Position numbers and translations under genes: made by a program. Shown here in pieces: positions 41,807 through 50,263 of a stretch of DNA of 64,000 bases (the stretch's first letter is position 1; each line of letters begins with the position of its first letter). Below the pieces are notes generated by a model. The model had not been told where the DNA came from and ran no database searches. It saw only the letters and a list, made by a program, of their open reading frames with translations. The stretch is from an uncultured Clostridia bacterium (GTDB taxonomy: Bacteria > Bacillota > Clostridia > UMGS1883). The DNA lies in NCBI GenBank assembly GCA_934454525.1, contig CAKSFM010000005.1:1-64000 (forward strand), in the 5' to 3' direction.

Positions 41807-42209
41807 TGCATATTCCCTCCTTTTCACTGCATTGTGCACATATTCCGTACATCACGGTCCGGCAGTTATCAACCTTAAATCCATGGTGCTTTTCAATATG
41901 CGGCGCCAGTGCTTCCATGTACGAGCAGTCAACATGAAAAAGCGTTCCGCAGCGTGTGCACTGCAAGTGAAAGTGATTCCTGCAGCCGTTTTCCGCATAT
42001 TGATAGCACGCACCTTTGTCGGTCACATATTTTCGCGCAAACCCCATTTCGACAAGCTTATCAAGTCTGCGGTATATGGTTGCAAGTCCTGCCTTTTCGC
42101 CGCTTGCATGAAGCATATCGGAAATTTGTGCGGCAGTCAGGTGACCGCCGTTGCTTTTCAGACAGTTTAACACGGCAGTCCGCTGCCGTGTTTTATAATC
42201 GTTTTTCAT
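41772..42209 (-). CDS. Fur-family metalloregulator (Zur/Fur type)
   Basis: A 145-residue regulator. It has a winged helix (about residues 5-75, TAAQISDMLHASGEKAGLAT and IYRRLDKLVEMG), then the metal-binding dimer domain with the CTRCG...CAQC structural zinc site and HFHLQC. ATG 42209 is chosen; upstream in-frame codons lack a ribosome site. Its own promoter carries a 15-bp Fur-type box, so it probably represses the fur-znuC-znuB operon when metal is sufficient. Zinc is likeliest from the linked transporter. Confidence 0.88.
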   Translation of the reverse strand: MKNDYKTRQRTAVLNCLKSNGGHLTAAQISDMLHASGEKAGLATIYRRLDKLVEMGFARKYVTDKGACYQYAENGCRNHFHLQCTRCGTLFHVDCSYMEALAPHIEKHHGFKVDNCRTVMYGICAQCSEKEGICNGGNADDGKKS

Positions 42210-42238
42210 AATAATCAAACCTTTTTCAGACATAAATT

Positions 42239-42281
42239 TGAAAATCATTCTCATATTACACCACATTCTGCAAAATGTCAA
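42239..42281 (-). promoter_or_regulatory. Promoter and Fur-type box of the metal-uptake operon
   Basis: On the minus strand TTGACA (42281-42276), 17 bp and TAATAT (42258-42253). TGAGAATGATTTTCA (42253-42239) matches the 7-1-7 Fur consensus TGATAATNATTATCA at 12 of 14 positions and covers the transcription start. Confidence 0.72.
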
Positions 42282-42332
42282 GAGAAGCATCCGGCAAAGA
42301 ACAAAATTTATAAATTATTTTTTAAAAAAGTA

Positions 42333-42361
42333 TTGAAAATAACAGCATTATATGCTAATAT
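42333..42361 (+). promoter_or_regulatory. Promoter of a small membrane-protein gene
   Basis: TTGAAA (42333-42338), 17 bp and TAATAT (42356-42361), 26 bp upstream of the start codon. Confidence 0.6.
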
Positions 42362-42387
42362 AAGATGTCATTTTTTTTGAGATATGG

Positions 42388-42603
42388 GTGAGAGTTTTGT
42401 TATATACTGCAATCATTTTGATAATTGCCGCTATTTTCTTAATTGCGCTGTATGTAAAAAATGTAGTTCCGTTTATGAAGGAACGTTCATACATTAAGAT
42501 GGAGATTGAAAGATCCTTTTCGAAATCTGAAACAGAGTACTGGAAAAAGGAGCTTAGAAAGCTGTATTTGGAGCAGATTCCCCTTTTGCACTTCTTCTTT
42601 TGA
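42388..42603 (+). CDS. Small single-helix membrane protein
   Basis: A 71-residue protein with one N-terminal membrane helix (about residues 4-23) and an amphipathic, charged C-terminal part (EIERSFSKSETEYWKKELRK). No family recognised. A good promoter lies directly upstream. The GTG at 42388 may be the start; a TTG at 42397 is an alternative but sits too close to the GGTGAG site. It stands alone between the fur operon and the tRNA gene. Confidence 0.5.
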   Translation: MRVLLYTAIILIIAAIFLIALYVKNVVPFMKERSYIKMEIERSFSKSETEYWKKELRKLYLEQIPLLHFFF

Positions 42604-42641
42604 GTTTTTCAAAGTTTTTTTGCAATATGAGAAAAAAACTC

Positions 42642-42670
42642 TTGCATTTTCTGTGAAAATGTGTTATTAT
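42642..42670 (+). promoter_or_regulatory. tRNA-Leu promoter
   Basis: TTGCAT (42642-42647), 17 bp and TATTAT (42665-42670), 32 bp upstream of the mature tRNA. Confidence 0.65.
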
Positions 42671-42701
42671 ATTCTCTGCAGCTGAAGCTGCGGTAATATT
42701 T

Positions 42702-42788
42702 GCGGATATGGCGGAATCGGCAGACGCGCATGGTTCAGGTCCATGTGAAAGCAATTTCATGGAGGTTCAAGTCCTCTTATCCGCACCA
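42702..42788 (+). tRNA. tRNA-Leu (anticodon CAG)
   Basis: An 87-nt class II tRNA with acceptor GCGGATA/TATCCGC, anticodon stem-loop CATGG-TTCAGGT-CCATG giving anticodon CAG, a long variable arm (TGAAAGCAATTTCA region), T-loop GTTCAAGTC and encoded CCA end. It is a single gene with its own promoter and terminator. Confidence 0.97.
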
Positions 42789-42789
42789 T

Positions 42790-42840
42790 ACCGAGTGTTC
42801 TTACAGAACTTGAAAGGTTTTGTATGACACTCGGTTTTTT
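42790..42840 (+). terminator. Terminator after tRNA-Leu
   Basis: ACCGAGTGT pairs with ACACTCGGT across a loop of about 28 nt and is followed by a T-run. Confidence 0.7.
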
Positions 42841-42849
42841 ATTGACTTT

Positions 42850-43050
42850 TTAACTTGCACAAGCGGCAAAATGAACATCTACGCCCTGTCTTGTATGTAC
42901 CGAAACATTGTTTTCGGGTAGCTTTTCAAGGTCGGGTATTTCAATATTGCCTATGCAGTTATAATGAATTGTGAGCTGTTGAACGGTTTTACCGTCAATT
43001 TTTTCGGACTGGTGCACTTCAATTTTTTCAATCTTCTTGCCTTTTTTCTG
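42850..43050 (-). pseudogene. C-terminal remnant of a serine recombinase (DUF4368-like)
   Basis: In the minus-strand frame ending at TAA 42850-42852, about 66 codons read QKKGKKIEKIEVHQSEKID, then TVQQLTIHYNCIGNIEIPD and a tail ending HFAACAS. This pattern (basic start, HYNCIG-type strand, IEIPD) resembles the C-terminal DUF4368 segment of large serine recombinases from conjugative elements. It has no start of its own and is in a different frame from the overlapping ORF. I read it as a scar of a deleted mobile element beside the tRNA gene. Confidence 0.5.
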
Positions 43051-43286
43051 CGTTCCTCGCTGTATGGGGAAGTAAAGCGTATTGACAGCCGCTTTTTATC
43101 AACCTCATAAGATACTGCACCGCAGGGGTAGGCTGTTACAAGCCTTGCACATTTCGGATTTTCTCTGCTGAATTTTGCAAGCCTGTTTTGCAGTGCTTTG
43201 TTGTAGGTATAAATATTTGCCGTAGGCTCGGCTTCGTTAAATAAGATTATAGTTTCTTTCTCGTATTTTGTAAGTCTGCATTTCAT
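42951..43286 (-). CDS. Conjugative-element-type small protein, probably truncated or frame-shifted
   Basis: A 111-residue ORF. Residues 1-85 (MKCRLTKYEKETIILFNEAE, then YTYNKALQNRLAKFSREN and VDKKRLSIRFTSPYSEERRK) resemble a roughly 120-residue protein common on clostridial conjugative elements, as far as I recall. The last 25 residues are out-of-frame reading of the recombinase remnant. ATG 43286 follows AAAGGAAA. Together with the remnant it suggests internal deletion of an integrated element. Function unknown; expression uncertain. Confidence 0.5.
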   Translation of the reverse strand: MKCRLTKYEKETIILFNEAEPTANIYTYNKALQNRLAKFSRENPKCARLVTAYPCGAVSYEVDKKRLSIRFTSPYSEERRKKARRLKKLKCTSPKKLTVKPFNSSQFIITA

Positions 43287-43376
43287 TGTGTTGTAATTTC
43301 CTTTTTTGCTTAATTTTTTCAAGTCAAAAGCCGCCTCCGAACATTCGGAAACGGCTTTGCGTTTGTTTATATTATT

Positions 43377-43916
43377 TCATTGTATTTCTGTTATCTGCTC
43401 GGCTCTTGACATTGCATTTTTAAGTAATTTCCTTGCTTGCGTGAGCAATGCGCTGTCTATCGGCGGCATATCCCAATACGCAAGCATTTCGGGGAGCTTC
43501 TTTTTATCGTAGCCGGTAATACAGTCAGACAGCACATGAACGGTATATCCGCACTTCCTCATATTGAAGCAGGTGGATTTAACGCAGGCTGCGGCGTCCG
43601 CTCCGGCAATAAAAAATTCTGTAATACCGTGTTCCTTAATAAATGCGGCAAACGTTTCGCTTGTCAGGGCATTACTTTTTGTTTTGGTAAAAATATGGCT
43701 TGAAACGACTTTTAATTCCGGCACAAACTCTGCACCGTGAGTGTCAGGTTTAAACGTTCTCGTTCCGGCGGACAGGTTGTTATGCCGGATATAAACAATA
43801 TATAAACCATTGGAAGCGGCTCGGTCAACTGATTAGTTCACCCGTTCAATAATTTCTTTGTAGTTTTTTGTAATATCATTTTGAAGGTCGATCGCGACCA
43901 ATGCATTATTTGTCAT
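43377..43916 (-). pseudogene. Isochorismatase-family hydrolase interrupted by an in-frame stop
   Basis: Reading from ATG 43916 (preceded by AAAGGGG), 27 codons of a cysteine hydrolase (MTNNALVAIDLQND and IIERVN) reach TAA at 43835-43833. The same frame then continues without break through VDRAASNGLYIVYIRHNN and FVPELKVV to the catalytic-Cys region FFIAGADAAACVKSTCFNMR and on to 43377. Without the stop it would be a 178-residue isochorismatase-like enzyme of normal size. The single stop makes it a likely pseudogene; a 115-codon ORF from 43724 lacks the catalytic Asp region. It overlaps the upstream acetyltransferase gene by 4 nt. Confidence 0.78.
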
Positions 43917-44491
43917 AATATACCCCTTTCTGCTCGGTTTAATAAACAATTATCCATATGTTTTTCCCAGCGCTTTTTTGTCAGTACATTCGTATGGCTT
44001 ACCCGTATTTCGTTTAAAAGCGGCACAGGCTCTTCTCTGCATGTGTGATGAAAAACAAACCCGAGCTTTTCCTGCACTCGTTTTGATTTTATGTTTCCGT
44101 CATAATAACCGCACCACACAGTTGTTATTCCCAGTTCTTCAAATCCGCGCCGCAGCAATGCACGGGCGGCTTCAGGAATATAACCTTTTCCCCAAAACGG
44201 CTGACCGAGCCAATATCCAAGCTCACATTCATCATCACGCTGCGTCATATCGGTGTGTCCGTTCAGTTTTAACTCTATAGCGCCGATAGCAATGTTGTTT
44301 TCCTTTTCGCAAACAGCATAACATTCCGCCCCGTTAAAGACGTTTTTTATGACCTCCATGCTTTCCTCCGCGTTCTTGTGCGGCGGCCAGCCTGCTATGG
44401 GTCCCACTTCCGGGTTTTTTGCATATTCAAATAAACTGTCCGCATCCGCCACAGTCCATTTCCTCAATATTAATCTTTCTGTTGTAATCAT
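43913..44491 (-). CDS. GNAT-family N-acetyltransferase (RimJ/RimL type)
   Basis: A 192-residue acetyltransferase with the family start MITTERLILRKWTVADADSL, beta-4 region CELGYWLGQPFWGKGYIPEA including the acetyl-CoA-binding loop, and GYYDGNIKSKRVQEKLGF. Such enzymes acetylate N-terminal amines of ribosomal proteins or small molecules; the substrate is not evident. Its stop overlaps the start of the isochorismatase-like pseudogene, so the two formed an operon. Confidence 0.85.
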   Translation of the reverse strand: MITTERLILRKWTVADADSLFEYAKNPEVGPIAGWPPHKNAEESMEVIKNVFNGAECYAVCEKENNIAIGAIELKLNGHTDMTQRDDECELGYWLGQPFWGKGYIPEAARALLRRGFEELGITTVWCGYYDGNIKSKRVQEKLGFVFHHTCREEPVPLLNEIRVSHTNVLTKKRWEKHMDNCLLNRAERGIL

Positions 44492-44659
44492 TGTTTTTTA
44501 CCTCAATTTCTGCTTTTTCTTTCGCACCGTATACCTTAAAAAACTGTATTATGTGCCGAACTGTCGGTTGTCAATGCATTTTTTGATTTATGTGAAAAAA
44601 GACAAAACCATCTGAAATAAAATTCAGGGGAAATCTTTGCCTGCGCGCCCTGTTGCGCT

Positions 44660-45466
44660 TTATTGATGCAGTTCATTCTTCCGATATTCTCCCGGCGACA
44701 TTCCAACGTATTTTTTAAATACTTTTGAAAAATAGCTTTCACCGTTAAAACCGCACAGCTTTCCTGTTTCCGCAATGCTTTTCCGTGGATGGAGCACAAG
44801 CAGCTCTTTTGCGCGCTGCACACGAAAGCTGTTGATATATTCAAACGGACGCATACCCACGCTGCTGCGGAACATTCTGCATAAATGTTCCTCTGAAACA
44901 CCCGTTATTTCCGCCATTGAACGAAGCTCCAGCACATCGGAAAAATGTTTTTCAATGTAATCCATGCAGGGGGAAATCCGCAGGCGCGCTTCCGTTGCCA
45001 CCGCGGCGGATTCTGACATATATTCTCCGCATTTCAAAAGCAGCTCGTAAAGCATTGCGCTGCTTTTTATGCGCCACTGCGGTGTTTCGCGAAGCCGGAT
45101 TATTTTCCCAAGCACCGACTTGATGTCAAGCTCCGGCGGCACGGAATAAACAGAGGGTTTGAAATCGAAAATTCGGCAGCTTCCGTTGAAAGTGACCCAA
45201 TGCGTTACCCATTTTCCTCCCACCGCATGGTAGTCATGCCTGCATCCCGGGGGCAGGAAGAGCACACTCCCTGCCGGAACGGAGCATGTTTTTCCGTTGA
45301 TTTTTGCAGCGCCCTCTCCGCTTCCGGAATATAAAAGCTGAAAATCCTCCATTCCGTTCGGGCGGCACATATATTTTTCAAAAAATGTTGTGCCGATTGT
45401 TGTTATATAAAGAGGAAGTTTTTTTATTTCAGCCGTGATTACGGGATAGTATATCTCTGCATGCAT
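44660..45466 (-). CDS. AraC-family regulator divergent to the GH2 beta-galactosidase
   Basis: A 268-residue regulator with a cupin-type sugar-sensing domain (about residues 10-140, with AAKINGKTCSVPAGSVLFLP and PGCRHDYH) and two C-terminal helix-turn-helix units (about 165-265, with YFSKVFKKYVGMSPGEYRKN). ATG 45466 follows AAGGCGG. It is transcribed divergently from the GH2 gene, and direct repeats in the shared spacer are likely binding sites. I infer it activates beta-galactoside use. Confidence 0.88.
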   Translation of the reverse strand: MHAEIYYPVITAEIKKLPLYITTIGTTFFEKYMCRPNGMEDFQLLYSGSGEGAAKINGKTCSVPAGSVLFLPPGCRHDYHAVGGKWVTHWVTFNGSCRIFDFKPSVYSVPPELDIKSVLGKIIRLRETPQWRIKSSAMLYELLLKCGEYMSESAAVATEARLRISPCMDYIEKHFSDVLELRSMAEITGVSEEHLCRMFRSSVGMRPFEYINSFRVQRAKELLVLHPRKSIAETGKLCGFNGESYFSKVFKKYVGMSPGEYRKNELHQ

Positions 45467-45496
45467 AAAACCGCCGCCTTGTATCAATATTGTTGC

Positions 45497-45546
45497 ATTG
45501 TCGTCAATATATTGTCGTTGAAATTGTAATATACTGCGTATATAAT
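45497..45546 (+). promoter_or_regulatory. Promoter and direct-repeat operator of the GH2 gene
   Basis: ATTGTCGT occurs at 45497-45504 and 45511-45518, with 14-bp periodicity, immediately before TTGAAA (45518-45523), a 17-bp spacer and TATAAT (45541-45546). The geometry fits an AraC activator bound next to the -35 box. Confidence 0.65.
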
Positions 45547-45596
45547 GTGATTATACCATGCAATATATTACAAATCAAGAAAAAAGGAGAAAGTAA

Positions 45597-48458
45597 ATGA
45601 GAATATACGAAGATTTTTCAAAAACCTCGGAAAACCGCGAACCTCAGCGCTCGTACTATATTCCGTACGACACGCTTGAAAAAGCGCTTGCAGGGAAAAA
45701 AGAAGCCTCCGCATTTTATAAAAAACTTAACGGAACATGGGAATTTGCGTTTTTCAGGCGCGATATTGACGTTCCGGAAAAGATTTGCTTCACTGACAGC
45801 GTTCCCGTGCCATCGTGCTGGCAGTCGCTCGGCTATGAAAAACCGGGGTATACAAACGTGAATTACCCTCATCCGGTCGATGCGCCGTTCGTTCCGGATG
45901 ATAATCCGTGCGGAGTATATTCGCGCATTTTCACAATAGATAAAAACTGGGCAAACAGAAAAACCTATGTTGTTTTCGAGGGTGTGTCCTCCTGTATGTT
46001 TTTATACATAAACGACAGGTATGTCGGATATTCCCAGGGTTCGCATCTGCAGGCGGAATTCGAAATTTCGGATTATCTTCATGCAGGGGAAAACAGAATC
46101 ACGGTAAAGGTTTTAAAATGGTGCGTCGGGAGTTACCTTGAAGATCAGGATTTTTTCAGATTTTCGGGGATATTCCGCGATGTTTACCTGCTTTCGCGCG
46201 AGGAGAATCATATAAAGGATGTTTATATCAGAGCAGATACGAAGCAAATAACCGTTGATGCCGAAAACTATGAAATATATGCGGAGGGGAAAAAGGTTGA
46301 AAGCCTTGACAACCCAACGCTGTGGAACAGTGAAAAGCCGTTTTTGTATACGGTTGTGGTTAAGGGCGGTACGGAGTTTATCCCGTTCAGCGTTGGAATG
46401 AGAGAGGTTGGCATTTCCGCAAAAAACGAGCTGCTTGTAAACGGCGTTCCCGTTATCCTTAAGGGCGTGAATCATCACGATACGCATCCGAAAAACGGGT
46501 ATTGTGTGACGGAAGAAGAACTGGAAAACGAGCTGAGACTGATGAAAAGCCTGAATATAAACACAGTCAGAACATCGCACTATCCTCCAACGCCGGAATT
46601 TTTAAATATGTGCGACAGGCTCGGATTTTATGTTATTGATGAAACAGATCTCGAAACACACGGATATTGTATGCGCTTCGGTGCCGCATCGCGCGAGGCG
46701 CACGGAAGCAACGGCGATAATTGGTACGATGTGAATTACCCGATATGGCCGTGCCAAAATCCCGATTTTGCCGATATGTTTCTGGAACGAATGGAAAGAA
46801 TGGTCAGACGTGACAAAAACCATCCCTGCATTATCATGTGGTCAACGGGGAACGAAAGCGGATACGGCGTTAATCAGGAAACGATGATAAAGTGGGCGAG
46901 AGAATATGACGGAACGCGCCTGATGCACTGTGAGGACGCTTCGCGCAAGGGAGATAATACGAAGGTTGACATAATATCGTCAATGTACACCTCGGTGGAG
47001 GATATGGAAAAGGCGGCGAAAGACCCCGAAATGAAAAAACCGCTGTTCCTGTGCGAATATGCTCATGCAATGGGCAACGGACCGGGAGATGTTTATGATT
47101 ATGTTGAAATATTCCGCAAGTACCCGAATATTATCGGCGGCTGCATATGGGAATGGGCGGATCATACAGTGATTGTGGACGGTGTTCGGAAATACGGCGG
47201 AGATTTCGGTGAGCTGACAAGCGACGCTAATTTCTGCAGTGACGGACTTGTGTTCTGTGACAGAACATTTAAGGCAGGCTCTCTCAACGCAAAATATTCC
47301 TATCAGTATTTTGATACTTCGCTCAGCGGTAACACTCTTACCGTCACCAATCTTTACGATTTCACGAATCTTAATGAATACACACTCCGCGCGTCGCTCA
47401 GCGTTGACGGCGAAATCCGCGAAAGCTGCGATTTTGTGCAGGACATTGCGCCGCACAAGGCATCAGCGATCACTCTTTCGTTTGAATATCCCGAAAGCTG
47501 CAAACTCGGCGTCTTTGTTAATATTTCACTTTTGGACAAAAACGGCGCCGAGGTCGGAATGACGCAGCATGAAATCAAGTGCGGCAGAAAAAAGATTGAG
47601 GTTTCCGCACCTGTTGATTTAATTCGGGAGGACGGAATTTATGCGTATATAGACGGCGCCGGATTTTCATATGTTTTCAACAAGCATTACGGCGTTCTTG
47701 AAAGCATGGTTCGCGGAGGGAAGCAGCTTCTTGCATCCGCTCCGAAGCTGTCTGTGTGGCGTGCGCCGCTCGATAATGACAGAACCGTGAAAAAACTTTG
47801 GCAGTATTCACCCGATGACAACGACGGCGAAAATCTTGACCGTGCGTTCACAAAGGTTTATTCATGCACTGTTGAGAAAAATCAGATAACGGTTGAGGGG
47901 TCGATTGCCGGCGTTGCAAGAATGCCTGTTATGCGGCACAAAATCGTATATGAATTTTTCGCAGAGGGTGAAATCCGCGTCACACTCAGCGGGAAAATGC
48001 GCGACAAGCTGAATCTGTTTTTGCCGCGAATCGGGTTTGATCTTGCCGTTCCGAGCGGCAATGAGGGATTTTCATACTTTGCTTACGGCAGCGGAGAATC
48101 ATATATCGATATGCGCCGTCATACGAAAATGGGTCTTTACAGAAGCTCTGCCGAGGATGAGTATGTAAACTACATTATGCCGCAGGAGCACGGAAACCAC
48201 ACCGGTGCAAGGCTGCTTAAAACTGACAGCGGACTGACATTTGCATCCGACGGAGAATTTGAATTCAACGTTTCGCAGTACACCGCCGATGAGCTTGCGC
48301 GCGCAGCGCACACTGATGAGCTTCATAAGAGCGGAGGCACAAATATAAGGATTGATTACAAGGATTCGGGAATCGGTTCAGGAAGCTGCGGAGCACAGCT
48401 GATAGAAAAGTACAGAGTTAAGGACGAAAGCTTTTTATTCACATTTTACATATTGTAA
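45597..48458 (+). CDS. Glycoside hydrolase family 2 beta-galactosidase (LacZ-like)
   Basis: A 953-residue GH2 enzyme hydrolysing terminal beta-galactosides. The domains are an N-terminal jelly-roll (about residues 30-200, with VPSCWQSLGYEKPGYTNVNY), an Ig-like domain, a TIM barrel (about 290-580, with GVNHHDTHPKNGY) and C-terminal Ig plus LacZ small-chain-type domain (about 680-950). The acid/base is Glu420 in TGNESGYG and the nucleophile is Glu487 in LCEYAHAMGN. No signal peptide, so it is intracellular. AAAAGGAG precedes ATG. It is controlled by the divergent AraC gene and ends at a strong terminator. Confidence 0.94.
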   Translation: MRIYEDFSKTSENREPQRSYYIPYDTLEKALAGKKEASAFYKKLNGTWEFAFFRRDIDVPEKICFTDSVPVPSCWQSLGYEKPGYTNVNYPHPVDAPFVPDDNPCGVYSRIFTIDKNWANRKTYVVFEGVSSCMFLYINDRYVGYSQGSHLQAEFEISDYLHAGENRITVKVLKWCVGSYLEDQDFFRFSGIFRDVYLLSREENHIKDVYIRADTKQITVDAENYEIYAEGKKVESLDNPTLWNSEKPFLYTVVVKGGTEFIPFSVGMREVGISAKNELLVNGVPVILKGVNHHDTHPKNGYCVTEEELENELRLMKSLNINTVRTSHYPPTPEFLNMCDRLGFYVIDETDLETHGYCMRFGAASREAHGSNGDNWYDVNYPIWPCQNPDFADMFLERMERMVRRDKNHPCIIMWSTGNESGYGVNQETMIKWAREYDGTRLMHCEDASRKGDNTKVDIISSMYTSVEDMEKAAKDPEMKKPLFLCEYAHAMGNGPGDVYDYVEIFRKYPNIIGGCIWEWADHTVIVDGVRKYGGDFGELTSDANFCSDGLVFCDRTFKAGSLNAKYSYQYFDTSLSGNTLTVTNLYDFTNLNEYTLRASLSVDGEIRESCDFVQDIAPHKASAITLSFEYPESCKLGVFVNISLLDKNGAEVGMTQHEIKCGRKKIEVSAPVDLIREDGIYAYIDGAGFSYVFNKHYGVLESMVRGGKQLLASAPKLSVWRAPLDNDRTVKKLWQYSPDDNDGENLDRAFTKVYSCTVEKNQITVEGSIAGVARMPVMRHKIVYEFFAEGEIRVTLSGKMRDKLNLFLPRIGFDLAVPSGNEGFSYFAYGSGESYIDMRRHTKMGLYRSSAEDEYVNYIMPQEHGNHTGARLLKTDSGLTFASDGEFEFNVSQYTADELARAAHTDELHKSGGTNIRIDYKDSGIGSGSCGAQLIEKYRVKDESFLFTFYIL

Positions 48459-48469
48459 ACAATCGGAAG

Positions 48470-48512
48470 GACTGCGGCAGAATGAAATCATATTTTTGCC
48501 GCAGTCTTTTTA
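48470..48512 (+). terminator. Terminator after the GH2 gene
   Basis: GACTGCGGCA pairs with TGCCGCAGTC and is followed by TTTTTT. Confidence 0.85.
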
Positions 48513-48609
48513 ACGCCGGTATAAAAGCTTTGTCCTGCGCTTAATATCGGGAAAAGTATTGTTTTATTAAATTTTAAATGAATTTTTTTCCTTATTTGAA
48601 AATCCGTGC

Positions 48610-48638
48610 TTGCAAATTCTGTTAAAGTGTGATATAAT
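48610..48638 (+). promoter_or_regulatory. Promoter of the NSS transporter gene
   Basis: TTGCAA (48610-48615), 17 bp and TATAAT (48633-48638). Confidence 0.7.
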
Positions 48639-48675
48639 CATTCGATGTCAGACATAAGAAACAAGGAGAGAAATT

Positions 48676-50019
48676 ATGGAAAAAAGAGAAAAACTCGGCT
48701 CAAGGCTGGGCTTTATTCTGCTTTCGGCAGGGTGCGCAATCGGATGCGGAAATGTGTGGAAATTTCCGTGGATGTGCGGACAGTACGGCGGAGGAATGTT
48801 TGTTTTGATTTACCTGCTTTGCCTGGTTGTGCTCGGTATTCCGGTAATGACAATGGAATTTTCAATTGGAAGAGCATCGCAGGCGAGCGCCGTGGGTATG
48901 TACAAAAAGCTTGAAAAACCCGGTACAAAATGGCACTGGCACGGCTATATAGCGTTGCTCGGAAACATCTGCCTTATGGCATTTTATACCGTTGTCTGCG
49001 GCTGGATGATTTATTATTTCGTGAAATTCCTTACCGGCACAAACTCAGAAATCGGGTTTGGGAATATGATTGGAAATCCCGGGATTAACGTAACATTTCT
49101 TGCTGTTGCGGTTGTGCTCGGGTTCGGTATTCTTTGCTTTAATCTTCAGGGCGGACTTGAACGCGTGACAAAGTATATGATGCTTATTCTCTTTGCACTG
49201 ATGATTGTTCTGGCGATTCACAGCGGAATGCTCAAGGGAGCAAAGGAAGGCTTGAAATTCTATCTTGTTCCCAATCTTTCGGCGATAAACGGAAACGTTA
49301 TTGTCGGCGCAATGAATCAGGCATTTTTCACGCTGAGTCTCGGCATGGGTTCAATGGCGATTTTCGGAAGCTATATCGACAAAGAGCACACTCTTCTCGG
49401 TGAATCGCTCAACGTTATTTTCCTTGACACATTTGTTGCGGTTGTTGCCGGACTGATTATCTTCCCGGCATGCTTCACCTTTGATGTTGAAGTAACAGCC
49501 GGCCCGAGCCTGCTTTTTGACACAATGGCAAAGGTGTTTAACAATATGTCGGGCGGCCGCTGGTGGGGAACGCTGTTTTTCCTGTTCATGGTTTTTGCAT
49601 CGCTTTCAACAGTGCTCGCCGTATGCGAAACAATTCTTGCCTGTGTGCGTGAAGTTACCGGCTGGAAGCGCCCGAAAGCCTGCCTTATCTGCGGCATCGG
49701 AATTTTTCTTATATCGCTTACAACAGCTCTCGGTTACAGCACGTTTTCAGGTTTTGTTCCCTTTGCAAAGGATAGTGCTTGGCTTGACCTTTGGGATTTC
49801 CTTGTAAGCACAAACATTTTGCCGCTCGGCTCGCTTATTATCACAATATTCTGCTGCAACAAGCGTTACGGCTGGGGGTGGCAGGCATTTAAAGCGGAAG
49901 CAAATGCCGGAAAAGGTCTTAAGGTGCATGACTGGATGCGCCTATGGTTCACATATGTTATTCCTGCAATAATCATCCTGCTTTATATTTACGGATTGGC
50001 AACATTTAACTGGCGCTGA
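48676..50019 (+). CDS. Sodium-dependent transporter of the NSS (SNF) family
   Basis: A 447-residue membrane transporter with about eleven to twelve helices. The first helix carries the family hallmark LGFILLSAGCAIGCGNVWKF with sodium-site residues and the unwound Gly-Asn segment, followed by FPWMCGQYGGGMF. Bacterial relatives (LeuT, MhsT, Tyt1) import amino acids with sodium; here the substrate is unknown. AAGGAGAG precedes ATG. It is monocistronic between two terminators. Confidence 0.93.
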   Translation: MEKREKLGSRLGFILLSAGCAIGCGNVWKFPWMCGQYGGGMFVLIYLLCLVVLGIPVMTMEFSIGRASQASAVGMYKKLEKPGTKWHWHGYIALLGNICLMAFYTVVCGWMIYYFVKFLTGTNSEIGFGNMIGNPGINVTFLAVAVVLGFGILCFNLQGGLERVTKYMMLILFALMIVLAIHSGMLKGAKEGLKFYLVPNLSAINGNVIVGAMNQAFFTLSLGMGSMAIFGSYIDKEHTLLGESLNVIFLDTFVAVVAGLIIFPACFTFDVEVTAGPSLLFDTMAKVFNNMSGGRWWGTLFFLFMVFASLSTVLAVCETILACVREVTGWKRPKACLICGIGIFLISLTTALGYSTFSGFVPFAKDSAWLDLWDFLVSTNILPLGSLIITIFCCNKRYGWGWQAFKAEANAGKGLKVHDWMRLWFTYVIPAIIILLYIYGLATFNWR

Positions 50020-50060
50020 TTGATGCCGCATACTGAAAATTTAAATTATTAATTGAAAAT

Positions 50061-50107
50061 AAACCTGCCGTTCGCTCTGTATTTCATAGGGAGCAAACGG
50101 CAGGTTT
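50061..50107 (+). terminator. Terminator after the NSS gene
   Basis: AAACCTGCCGTT pairs with AACGGCAGGTTT with further pairing inside (GCTC/GAGC), ending GTTTGTTT. Confidence 0.75.
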
Positions 50108-50187
50108 GTTTATACAGCCGGTTTGATTTGCGTTTTATTATCTGACGAAAATGCAGCAAAAGTTTCATTCATTGACACAAAAAAACA

Positions 50188-50216
50188 TTGAAAAATATCT
50201 CATTTATTGTTATATT
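50188..50216 (+). promoter_or_regulatory. Promoter of the AraC-sugar ABC cluster
   Basis: TTGAAA (50188-50193), 17 bp and TATATT (50211-50216), about 47 bp upstream of the GTG start at 50264. Confidence 0.6.
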
Positions 50217-50263
50217 TAAATATATGATATCAGAGGGAAAGTATCAGAAAGGTGTGAGGTACT

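Noticed and set aside
42388..42603. EssA-like T7SS component
   Set aside because: It is a single-helix protein, but it is far from the T7SS locus and has its own promoter next to the tRNA gene.
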